A stretch of 9,228 nucleotides of DNA from contig CABUWB010000054.1 in the NCBI GenBank assembly GCA_902495025.1, positions 1 to 9,228 on the forward strand. Direction: 5' to 3'. The position numbers were made by a program, and so were the translations under genes. Positions 1-6,539 of the stretch are shown here, in pieces (the first letter of the stretch is position 1; each line of letters starts with the position of its first letter). The DNA is from an uncultured Eubacteriales bacterium (GTDB taxonomy: Bacteria > Bacillota > Clostridia > Lachnospirales > CAG-274). The notes under the pieces are model-generated. The model did no database searches. It saw nothing but the letters and a program-made list of their open reading frames with translations, and was not told where the DNA came from.

Positions 1-2562
1 GATGAGGTACTTCAAGCTGTTAACAAAACATCCTTCGACTTCACCTTTGACCAGACAGAAAATTCATACCAGTATTTCAAGCTTGAGATAACTAAAAACT
101 CAGGTACGGAAACTGTTATGCAGTTAAGTGAGTTTGCGCTTAATTTAGTACCAGCATGCACGCACAAATTGGTATACTTATCATCAACAAATCCGGATTG
201 TGTAAATCCAGGGTATAAAAATTATATCTGCAGCATTTGTGGAGAGGAAAAGAAAATTTTAGTTGCACCCCTCGGTCACTCCTTTGACAGCGATAGAATA
301 TGTACTACCTGCGGAGTATCAGAAATTTCTGTATCTCAGCCTGAAAACGGTGACGGCAGTGTGGACAATCCATATCAGATAGCACATTACGGTAATCTTG
401 TATGGTTCCAGCAGTATGTTGACAGCGGTAATTATAGTGCAAATGCTGTACTTATAGCAGATATTACCGCAAATAAGAACCTGTTAAATGACAATGGTGA
501 GGTGTCAGGCACCCCTGAGTATACATGGACGCCTATCCAGATTCCAACCTCTACACACAGCTACATTGGTATTTTTGACGGAAAGGGACATACCATAAGC
601 GGCTTATATGCGCCTTCTTCCGGTCAGTATACTGCATTTTTTGCAAGGGTAAATGGTACAGTAAAAAATTTATTCATAACCGACAGCTATTTTGGCACTT
701 CTGCTCCTAACTGTTTCAATTCTGCCTCCGTTGTGGGTATTGGCTACGATAGCAGTGTTATAGAAAACTGCGGAAGTGACTCTGTTGTTGAAGGATATAG
801 TCATTGTGGAGGAATTGTAGGAGAGATTAAAGGTAAGATTATAAACTGCTATTATGCAGGTAAAATAAGTGCCGATACTGATTATTCAAGTGCAATAGCA
901 AGTGAATATCATATTAAGGGTACCATAACAAACTGCTATTACTTAGATACCTGTGGATTATCATCAACTCTTGCTACAGCAAAGACTGCAGATGAGTTTG
1001 CATCAGGTGAGGTTTGCTATAAACTTAATAATGGTGTAACAGACGGCACACAGAAATGGTATCAGACAATAGGCACAGACACCCTGCCTCAGTTTGAAGG
1101 CAGAATTGTGGACTATAATGGAACCGAATATTTTAACCATTGTGATGTGCATCAATGGGGCGATACACCAACCTCTACCGTTGAGCCAACCTGTACCGAG
1201 GACGGATATGATATTTATACCTGTACAGTGTGCGGATTAACAAAAAATGTTGCTAACGGTAAAACGGCTGAGCATAAATGGGGCGAGGCGCCAACCTCTA
1301 TCGTTGAGCCAACCTGTACCGAGGACGGATATGCTATTTACACCTGTACAGAGTGCGGATTAACAAAAAAAGTTGATAATGGTACAGCTACTGGGCATAA
1401 ATGGAGTGAATTGCCAACCTCTGTCGTTGAGCCAACCTGTACCGAGGACGGATATGATGTTTACACCTGTACAACGTGCGGAGAAACAAAAAATGTTGCT
1501 AACGGCACAACGGCTCTTGGTGGACACAGCTATGATGATGGAGTATGTACTGTATGCGGTGGATTTACTGCTGCCCAGCCAAAGAATGGTGACGGAAGTG
1601 TATACGACCCATATCAGATAGCAAACTACGGTCATCTTATGTGGTTCCAGCAGTTCGTTGACAGCGGCAATTATAGCACAAGTGCTGTACTTACGGCAGA
1701 TATTATGGCAAATGAAAACCTGTTAAATGACAGTGGAGAGTTATCAGGTACCCCTAAGTATACATGGACACCTATCACCCGAAATGGAAGCAGCAGTACA
1801 ACCTGCTACATTGGTGTTTTTGACGGACAGGGACATACCATAAGCGGCGTGTATGCACCTTCTTCAGAGAATTGCGGATTGTTTGGATGGTTAGATGGTA
1901 CAATAAAAAATTTATTAATAACCGACAGTTACTTTGGTGGTGCTAGATGTAACTATGTAGGTCCTTTTACAGGGAGGAGCTTATCTGACTGTGTTATAGA
2001 AAACTGTGGAAGTGACGCTGTTGTTGTGGGCAGTAAAGGTTGTGGAGGAATTGCAGGACAACTTTTGGGTAATGTTACAAACTGTTATTTTGCAGGTAAG
2101 TTTAATGCAGGAACTGATTCATCCGATGCAATAGCAAAGTGTGCTTTCGGTAAGGGTGCTGTAACAAACTGCTATTACTTAGATACTTGCGGCTTAACAT
2201 CAACTAGTGCCACATCAATGACAGAAACACAGTTTGCATCTGGTGAGGTTTGCTATAAGCTTAATAGTGGTGTAACAGACGGCACACAGGCTTGGTATCA
2301 GACTATTGGTGCAGATACCTTACCTCAGCTTGAGGGTAAGACTGTATTCTATAGCGAGGCAGCAGACCCACAGTATTTTAACGCTGTTTTGGGTGATGTA
2401 AGCGGTAATGAGGTTATTGATAAGGCTGATGCTGCACTTGTGCTTAAATATGTAAGCGGTATTGGTATACTTAGTGCTAAACAGCTTACTGTTGCCGATG
2501 TAAATGGCGACGGTACGGTCGATATGCTCGATGCAGTTGAGATACTTGGCTTAGCTGGCTGA
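1..2562 (+). CDS. Dockerin-containing modular surface protein with GLUG-type and Cys/His ribbon repeats (5' partial)
   Basis: The reading frame is open from base 1, so the gene starts outside the window; the first in-window ATG (118) lies inside a domain and is not a start. 853 residues are visible. Residues 1-50 look like the end of a discoidin (F5/8-C-like) domain, with a YFKLEIT...MQLSEFAL pattern. Residues 53-100 hold a degenerate Cys/His ribbon, 113-373 a GLUG-type module (FDGKGHTISG, CGGIVG, NCYYAG), 384-508 three Cys/His ribbons, 526-785 a second GLUG-type module, and 798-853 a type I dockerin. The dockerin has two EF-hand-like loops, DVSGNEVIDKAD (799-810) and DVNGDGTVDMLD (833-844). 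Family knowledge: GLUG modules form beta-helix-like stalks and adhesins, and dockerins dock calcium-dependently onto cohesins of a scaffoldin. No catalytic domain is visible. I infer a secreted structural or binding component attached to a cellulosome-like scaffold; an enzyme could still lie in the missing N-terminal part. Confidence 0.9.
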   Translation, partial: DEVLQAVNKTSFDFTFDQTENSYQYFKLEITKNSGTETVMQLSEFALNLVPACTHKLVYLSSTNPDCVNPGYKNYICSICGEEKKILVAPLGHSFDSDRICTTCGVSEISVSQPENGDGSVDNPYQIAHYGNLVWFQQYVDSGNYSANAVLIADITANKNLLNDNGEVSGTPEYTWTPIQIPTSTHSYIGIFDGKGHTISGLYAPSSGQYTAFFARVNGTVKNLFITDSYFGTSAPNCFNSASVVGIGYDSSVIENCGSDSVVEGYSHCGGIVGEIKGKIINCYYAGKISADTDYSSAIASEYHIKGTITNCYYLDTCGLSSTLATAKTADEFASGEVCYKLNNGVTDGTQKWYQTIGTDTLPQFEGRIVDYNGTEYFNHCDVHQWGDTPTSTVEPTCTEDGYDIYTCTVCGLTKNVANGKTAEHKWGEAPTSIVEPTCTEDGYAIYTCTECGLTKKVDNGTATGHKWSELPTSVVEPTCTEDGYDVYTCTTCGETKNVANGTTALGGHSYDDGVCTVCGGFTAAQPKNGDGSVYDPYQIANYGHLMWFQQFVDSGNYSTSAVLTADIMANENLLNDSGELSGTPKYTWTPITRNGSSSTTCYIGVFDGQGHTISGVYAPSSENCGLFGWLDGTIKNLLITDSYFGGARCNYVGPFTGRSLSDCVIENCGSDAVVVGSKGCGGIAGQLLGNVTNCYFAGKFNAGTDSSDAIAKCAFGKGAVTNCYYLDTCGLTSTSATSMTETQFASGEVCYKLNSGVTDGTQAWYQTIGADTLPQLEGKTVFYSEAADPQYFNAVLGDVSGNEVIDKADAALVLKYVSGIGILSAKQLTVADVNGDGTVDMLDAVEILGLAG
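337..1119 (+). repeat. Long intragenic repeat, copy 1 (GLUG-type module)
   Basis: This stretch encodes a module of about 261 residues beginning QPENGDGSV and ending near FEGRIVDYN. A second copy of nearly equal length lies at 1576-2355. Shared blocks include NPYQIA/DPYQIA, WFQQ-VDSGNYS, NLLND, YTWTPI, FDG-GHTISG, VIENCGSD, NCYYLDTCGL, FASGEVCYKLN and TLPQ-EG. The copies are alike at DNA level in several blocks but differ in the middle, which is consistent with an old tandem duplication followed by divergence. Confidence 0.85.
1150..1524 (+). repeat. Three tandem repeats encoding Cys/His ribbon units
   Basis: The units are 1150-1272 (123 bp), 1273-1395 (123 bp) and 1396-1524 (129 bp). Each encodes H-x-W, then PTCTEDGY, then YTCT-x-CG. 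The DNA block covering gttgagccaacctgtaccga and its flanks is almost unchanged in all three units. Unit spacing in protein is H-x13-C-x9-C-x2-C-x(about 13)-H, so each unit offers three Cys and one His, with the next unit supplying a further His. A more degenerate unit with the same spacing is encoded at about 163-280. Both runs end in a short cap of the form GHS(Y/F)D...CT-x-CG just before a GLUG-type module. Confidence 0.9.
1576..2355 (+). repeat. Long intragenic repeat, copy 2 (GLUG-type module)
   Basis: This is the second copy of the module at 337-1119, encoding about 260 residues from QPKNGDGSV to about KTVFYS. It keeps the GLUG-like core (CGGIAGQLLGNVTNCYFAG) and the paired cysteines of NCYYLDTCG. 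It is followed by a short linker and the dockerin. Confidence 0.85.
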
Positions 2563-2595
2563 TTAAATATTTACCTTAATTTCTTAACTTAAAAA

Positions 2596-2645
2596 ATGGC
2601 AGGTTTGCAGAGAAATTTATGCTCTGTAAGCCTGCTGTTTTTTTG
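2596..2645 (+). terminator. Rho-independent terminator of the dockerin gene
   Basis: Left arm 2596-2612 pairs with right arm 2622-2638 through about 16 pairs, several of them G-U, around a loop of about nine bases. A run of seven T (2638-2644) follows. It sits 33 bases after the stop codon. An A-run before the left arm would let the hairpin work on the other strand too, but no minus-strand gene needs it. Confidence 0.9.
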
Positions 2646-2690
2646 CTTAAAAATAGCTGCTTGAATATATAAAAACTATCTTTTGATAGA

Positions 2691-2719
2691 TAGACAAAAT
2701 TCAGAGAATAATATATAAT
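2691..2719 (+). promoter_or_regulatory. Sigma-A-like promoter of the solute-binding/LuxR operon
   Basis: A -35 box TAGACA (2691-2696, five of six consensus bases) is separated by 17 bases from a perfect -10 TATAAT (2714-2719). Transcription would start near 2726 and leave a leader of about 100 bases. A weaker alternative, TGAACA (2755-2760) with a 17-base spacer and TATAAA (2778-2783), lies inside that leader. I saw no convincing riboswitch or terminator-like structure in the leader. Confidence 0.7.
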
Positions 2720-2826
2720 TATACCCAAAAGGTGTAAACAGCTATTTGGTTTGATGAACAAAAATTAAGTTTTGGTTTATAAATATTAACGGTATATAAA
2801 TGCGAATTTTCATGGTGGGGACAAAG

Positions 2827-4203
2827 ATGAATTATAAAAGAGTTTTCTGTATTTTATTAAGTATATTAATAGTTTTTAGCACTGCAAGCTGCGGTAAAAA
2901 GGATAACGAGCCTATAAATCTGACTCTATGGCATGTATATGGCGAGCAGGTTGCATCGCCCTTGAATAAAATGATAAACGAGTTTAACAATACTGTTGGT
3001 GAAAAAGAGGGCATAAGGGTAACAGTAACCTCTGTATCAAATTCCAACAAAATACACGAGAATATTTTGGCAGCAGTAAATCATGAGCCCGGTATGCCAG
3101 AGCTGCCCGATATTTTTAACTGTTATCCAAAAACAGTTTCTGCTATGAGCAATTCCGATATATTGGTGGATTATAAAGATTATTTTACAGAAGATGAGCT
3201 TTCAGGCTATATTGACGCATTTATAGAGGAGGGTACATTTGATGACAGGCTGCTTATTTTTCCCGTTGCAAAGTCAACAGAGCTGTTGTTTGTAAACAAA
3301 ACTCTCTTTGACAGATTTTCAAAGGAAAAGGGAGCAAAGCTTCAGGACCTTGAAACATGGGAGGGTTTATATAAAACAGCAGCCTTATACACAGAGTGGA
3401 CAGATAGCCTAACACCTGATATTCCAAATGACGGCAAAGCGTTTATAGCAAACGACTATCCTTTCCATTATTTCCAGATTGGCGTTAAATCCTTGGGTGA
3501 GGATTTCTTCAGCAACCAAAAACTTTCATTTTCCCCTGCATACAAAACGGTTTGGAATCCTCTTGCACAGGCGGCGTTTAAGGGCGGCGTATGGCTTGGC
3601 GAGGGTTATGCCACCGAGGCTCTGCGCACAGGTGATGCAATTGCAACAATAGCCTCCTCTGCCAGTGTTTTGTACTATGAAAATGTTGTAACCTATGAGG
3701 ATAACACCTCAGAGGAAATTGAAATAGTTACTTTGCCTTATCCTGCTTTTGAAAAAGGGAAAAAGATGGTAATGCAGCGAGGCAGCGGCTTTTGTACCGT
3801 AAAATCTACGCCGGAAAGAGAAAAAGCGGCGGTAACATTTATAAAATGGCTGACATCACCAGAGCAAAATACAAAATTTGTGACATCGCTTGGTTATGTG
3901 CCTGTTTGCCATGATGCCTATGACAAATATTTGGAGAAACAAAAGGAAGAGCTTGAAGATTCTAAATATAAGGTTATGTACCAAACCATAGAGGAAATCA
4001 ATAAAGATTACGAATTTGTTTATCCGCCTTGTTATGAGGATTATTTGGAAACAGAAACAGCCTTTATTACCGAAATTAACCGACTGTTGTCCGACGGCAG
4101 AAATGATTACATTGCAAAGACTGATAAGGGTGAGTCTCCCGAAAATGCTGTATCGGTGCTTACGGAAGAATACTTTGAAAGACTGAAAAAAGACCTTGAA
4201 TAG
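2827..4203 (+). CDS. Extracellular solute-binding lipoprotein (sugar ABC type)
   Basis: Start 2827 is chosen over the in-frame ATG at 2800 because GGTGGGG (2814-2820) lies six bases upstream of it, and because it gives a clean lipoprotein signal: K4-R5, a hydrophobic core at 6-18, and lipobox T19-A-S-C22. The 458-residue product fits the family 1 solute-binding proteins (about 400-450 residues). After the signal comes a first strand, INLTLWHVYG (30-39), a central region rich in aromatic residues, the hinge-like GSGFCTV (319-325), and FIKWLTSPEQ...LGYVPV (338-360), a hallmark C-terminal motif of sugar binders. It would be lipid-anchored outside the membrane and bind an oligosaccharide or other small solute; the ligand cannot be read from sequence. 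No permease or ATPase gene is adjacent. The next gene, 26 bases on, is a membrane-bound regulator, which suggests the protein serves sensing at least as much as uptake. Confidence 0.9.
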   Translation: MNYKRVFCILLSILIVFSTASCGKKDNEPINLTLWHVYGEQVASPLNKMINEFNNTVGEKEGIRVTVTSVSNSNKIHENILAAVNHEPGMPELPDIFNCYPKTVSAMSNSDILVDYKDYFTEDELSGYIDAFIEEGTFDDRLLIFPVAKSTELLFVNKTLFDRFSKEKGAKLQDLETWEGLYKTAALYTEWTDSLTPDIPNDGKAFIANDYPFHYFQIGVKSLGEDFFSNQKLSFSPAYKTVWNPLAQAAFKGGVWLGEGYATEALRTGDAIATIASSASVLYYENVVTYEDNTSEEIEIVTLPYPAFEKGKKMVMQRGSGFCTVKSTPEREKAAVTFIKWLTSPEQNTKFVTSLGYVPVCHDAYDKYLEKQKEELEDSKYKVMYQTIEEINKDYEFVYPPCYEDYLETETAFITEINRLLSDGRNDYIAKTDKGESPENAVSVLTEEYFERLKKDLE

Positions 4204-4229
4204 GCATTGCGTAATAAGGAGCTTGCAAA

Positions 4230-5840
4230 ATGCAAAAATATTTTAATGATTTAAAAATAATATGCAGCCAAATAAGAAAAGGCAGTACAAGTATGCAGCG
4301 CAGGCTTATGCTTTATTTTATGTCTATTGTGGCGGTTATTATATGTATATTTTTGGTAATACTTGCCTTAACCGATGTGTTTACTTTTTCCGGAACCCAT
4401 TTAAATCAGGGACTTACTATGGCTCTTGATAATTCGGTATCTAAGGTTGAACAGCAGTTTGACCATATAAATGCTCATGGTATAAAGCTGTCAAGTCAAA
4501 TAAGCACCGAAATTGAATATCAGCTTAAAAGAAATAATAAGTCATTTACGGACTTGAATGATAACCCTGCGGAAATCGAGCAGCTTCAGCAGGCAGTTTT
4601 CAGCTTGCTGAATAACACTATGGAATTGTCGGAATGCAACGGTGCATATGTTATTTTGGATATAACCACTAATACAAAAATCCCAAATTCGGAAAATTCA
4701 AGAAGCGGTCTTTATCTGCGCCGCACAAGCGTTAATTCCTACAATCCGGTAAACTCCGGCACAGCTCTGTACAGAGGGGTAAAGGAGGTTGCACGTAAAA
4801 ATAAGCTGGAACTGCATAACCGTTGGCATATGGAATTTGATACGGAAAAGTTTCCTTATTATTATGATTTTAAGAACAGCACGCCAATGCGTGCCGCCGA
4901 GTCTTATGTATGGACACAAAAAACAAATTTGACAGACACATGGGAAAAGTCAATGTTTCTTGTTGTACCCGTGGTAGGCAGCCAAGGAGAGTTTTACGGC
5001 ATATGCGGCGTTGAAATAAGCGAGCTGTATTTTATGCTGGCATATCCCTCATCGCAAAGCGAGATGGGTACTATTATTACACTTTTGACTCCCATAAGTC
5101 ATAATCATCTGTATTTATCTCAAGGATTGTGCGGAGCTGAAAACAGAGGTAAGTTTTCTGAGGATGATTTGGATATTAAAAGCGGAAATACGTACAATTA
5201 TTATACCTGCAGCGGGAAAAAGTATGTAGGACTTTCCCAACAAGCGGAAATTTCCTCGTCCTCTATTGACGACACAAGGTGGATGGTAACAGTTCTGCTG
5301 CCTGCATCGTCCTTTAGCGAATATGCTTTTAAAAATAAATTGATATTGGTTATAACCTTTGCTCTGCTGCTTGTTTTGATGATATTTATGTCCGTATTTC
5401 TTTCAAGGCGGTATGTGCAGCCTATAAAACAGCAGCTTCAGGCAATTCAAAAAGGTGATATATGTAATAATACGTCAACGGGACTGACCGAAATAGATGA
5501 ACTTTTAAACTTTATACAGCTTCAAAAGCAGCAGGATATGGCAGGAGAAGAACAGCCTATACCTGACGGCATACAAGAAATTTTTGACAGCTTTATAGAA
5601 AAATCTAAAACGCTTACAAATGCAGAATACAATATATTAAGGTATTATATTGAAGGCTATCAGATTATGGAAATACCTGATTTGGCATTTATAAGCATAA
5701 GCACAGTACGGAGGCACAACCGCAGTATTTATGAAAAATTGGGTATTGCCTCAAAGGATGAGCTTATGCTGTACATAGATTTGCTGAAAAGATGTGATAG
5801 ACTTAAAGAGCTTGAAAGATTAAATATTACCGAAAAATAA
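4230..5840 (+). CDS. Membrane-tethered LuxR-family regulator with Cache-like extracellular sensor
   Basis: The 536-residue protein starts at ATG 4230 with AAGGAG (4216-4221) eight bases upstream. Order: cytoplasmic basic segment (1-26), membrane helix (about 27-48), extracellular region (about 49-370), second helix (about 371-391), a HAMP-like segment with VQPI (396-399), a linker, and a LuxR/GerE helix-turn-helix (about 461-522). The extracellular part starts with helical segments and ends with a Cache-type pattern: W-x-K...MFLVVPVV then GICGVEI. The DNA-binding part shows LTNAEYNIL, an MEIPDLAFIS first helix pair, a STVRRHNRSIYEKLGI recognition-helix block and KDELMLY, as in GerE domains. 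No kinase, receiver or methyl-accepting domain is present, so this is a one-component sensor: ligand outside, DNA binding inside. It is co-transcribed with the solute-binding lipoprotein, which may present its ligand. Targets are unknown; self-regulation or control of neighbouring operons is plausible. Confidence 0.85.
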   Translation: MQKYFNDLKIICSQIRKGSTSMQRRLMLYFMSIVAVIICIFLVILALTDVFTFSGTHLNQGLTMALDNSVSKVEQQFDHINAHGIKLSSQISTEIEYQLKRNNKSFTDLNDNPAEIEQLQQAVFSLLNNTMELSECNGAYVILDITTNTKIPNSENSRSGLYLRRTSVNSYNPVNSGTALYRGVKEVARKNKLELHNRWHMEFDTEKFPYYYDFKNSTPMRAAESYVWTQKTNLTDTWEKSMFLVVPVVGSQGEFYGICGVEISELYFMLAYPSSQSEMGTIITLLTPISHNHLYLSQGLCGAENRGKFSEDDLDIKSGNTYNYYTCSGKKYVGLSQQAEISSSSIDDTRWMVTVLLPASSFSEYAFKNKLILVITFALLLVLMIFMSVFLSRRYVQPIKQQLQAIQKGDICNNTSTGLTEIDELLNFIQLQKQQDMAGEEQPIPDGIQEIFDSFIEKSKTLTNAEYNILRYYIEGYQIMEIPDLAFISISTVRRHNRSIYEKLGIASKDELMLYIDLLKRCDRLKELERLNITEK

Positions 5841-5866
5841 ATATTACGAAATAAATTTTACTTTAC

Positions 5867-5899
5867 AAACTGTCTGATTTTATTCAGGCAGTTTTTTTG
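5867..5899 (+). terminator. Rho-independent terminator of the solute-binding/LuxR operon
   Basis: An 11-bp hairpin has arms 5867-5877 and 5884-5894, one G-U pair and a six-base loop, followed by seven T (5892-5898). It sits 26 bases after the stop codon and separates this operon from the zinc-ribbon operon downstream. Confidence 0.92.
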
Positions 5900-6006
5900 C
5901 GTTGAATATCTTTTCAAGAACAGGCACATCTGAATAGGTATTGGGGAACGACTATGGTTTTGTGCAACTTATATATAAATCTGCTTGGATATTATACAAA
6001 CTGCAC

Positions 6007-6023
6007 ATTATCCAATGGATAAT
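6007..6023. promoter_or_regulatory. Palindromic operator, distal site
   Basis: ATTATCCAATGGATAAT is a perfect inverted repeat with 8-bp arms around one central base. Its centre (6015) is about 81 bases before the predicted transcription start of the downstream operon. A further TGGATA half-like motif lies at 5986-5991. The perfect symmetry and the related second copy point to a dimeric regulator; which one is not known. The rest of the 217-base gap 5900-6116 holds no gene I can support. Confidence 0.65.
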
Positions 6024-6044
6024 ATTGGAGATATATGGCTAAAA

Positions 6045-6061
6045 ACTATTCAATGGATAAT
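6045..6061. promoter_or_regulatory. Palindromic operator, proximal site
   Basis: ACTATTCAATGGATAAT keeps the right arm TGGATAAT and central base of the distal site exactly and matches its left arm at six of eight positions. Its centre (6053) is about 43 bases before the predicted transcription start, next to the expected -35 position. That is the usual place for an activator contacting RNA polymerase, although a repressor cannot be excluded. Confidence 0.6.
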
Positions 6062-6089
6062 ATATTTTTACATTTTTATTGGCTATAAT
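6061..6089 (+). promoter_or_regulatory. Promoter of the zinc-ribbon/TPM operon
   Basis: The -10 is a perfect TATAAT (6084-6089). At a 17-base spacer the -35 position reads TATATT (6061-6066), a poor match to consensus, and no extended -10 TGn is present. Transcription would begin near 6096, about 20 bases before the first gene. A good -10 with a poor -35 next to the proximal operator is the pattern of an activator-dependent promoter. Confidence 0.55.
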
Positions 6090-6116
6090 GAAAAAGGCTA
6101 AAAAGAGGAAAGGAGT

Positions 6117-6497
6117 ATGTCTTATATGATGAAGGATGAACTAATTAAATATATGAAGGACTGCTCAGACGAAGACACTTTTTGTTTTAAGTTTATGTGT
6201 TCATCGTGCGGAACATGGTGGCACAGCAGAAAAATTCCTTTTTCTAAATCAGGTATGAAAGCAAGGGATAAAAACGAAAGAATTATTTATAACGCTCTTT
6301 ACAGAAGGGAGTGGATTAATGCGCGCAATGCCATACTTGACGATGCGGTTAATCACTTTAGTATTTGCCCAATTTGTCATGGCTTGATATGCGACTGCTG
6401 CTTTTTAATTTGTGATGAAATAGAAATGTGCAGGTCATGCGCAGAAAAGCTTAATAAAACCGGAGAACCGGTAGTAACAAATATATCGAGTGCATAA
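6117..6497 (+). CDS. Small Cys-rich, probably zinc-binding protein of unknown function
   Basis: This 126-residue soluble protein has no signal peptide or membrane segment. Cys pairs occur at C28-x2-C31 (FMCSSCGTWW), C84-x2-C87 (ICPICHG), a cluster C92/C94/C95/C99, and C105-x2-C108 (MCRSCA). The order CPxC - CDxCF - CxxCA suggests two zinc sites, one joining the N-terminal and middle pairs and one in the C-terminal part. The middle segment (about 43-80) is basic and probably helical. I recognise the general pattern from hypothetical clostridial proteins but cannot name a function. Start choice is uncertain: GAGGAA (6105-6110) fits ATG 6117, while the stronger AAGGAG (6110-6115) is too close to it and better fits ATG 6126 or 6129. 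It is the first gene of the operon; the next gene starts 39 bases after its stop with no terminator between, so the two may share regulation. Confidence 0.8.
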   Translation: MSYMMKDELIKYMKDCSDEDTFCFKFMCSSCGTWWHSRKIPFSKSGMKARDKNERIIYNALYRREWINARNAILDDAVNHFSICPICHGLICDCCFLICDEIEMCRSCAEKLNKTGEPVVTNISSA

Positions 6498-6521
6498 GCG
6501 TAAGAAATTTATTATTTTTAT

Positions 6522-6539
6522 AAGGAGGCAAAATTTATT
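6522..6539 (+). promoter_or_regulatory. Ribosome binding site with ATT start codon
   Basis: A full AAGGAGG (6522-6528) is followed by an eight-base spacer and the codon ATT (6537-6539). The zinc-ribbon frame has no ATG, GTG or TTG between the upstream in-frame stop (6501-6503) and ATG 6651. A TTG at 6538 is in the wrong frame and would give a shadow peptide without the ribbon cysteines. The sequence therefore points to ATT as the initiation codon, or to a recent ATG-to-ATT change or base-call error. Confidence 0.7.

Noticed and set aside
1360..1635. Open frames on both strands across the ribbon repeats (1360-1635 minus, 1373-1621 plus).
   Set aside because: They overlap the dockerin gene completely, have no ribosome binding site, and arise because the repeated sequence lacks stops in other frames.
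2576..2761. A 61-codon minus-strand frame between the dockerin gene and the lipoprotein gene.
   Set aside because: It runs through the terminator hairpin and the promoter and has no family-like features.
2800..2826. ATG 2800 as the start of the solute-binding protein.
   Set aside because: No ribosome binding site precedes it, and it adds nine residues before a signal peptide that is already complete from 2827.
5903..5919. Inverted repeat TTGAA-TATCTT-TTCAA just after the second terminator.
   Set aside because: The arms are short and AT-rich, and it lies far from the predicted promoter, so chance is a sufficient explanation.
6459..6472. Short inverted repeat ACCGG-AGAA-CCGGT near the end of the first zinc-ribbon gene.
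   Set aside because: It has only 5-bp arms inside coding sequence and no T-run, so it is too weak to call a terminator or an operator.
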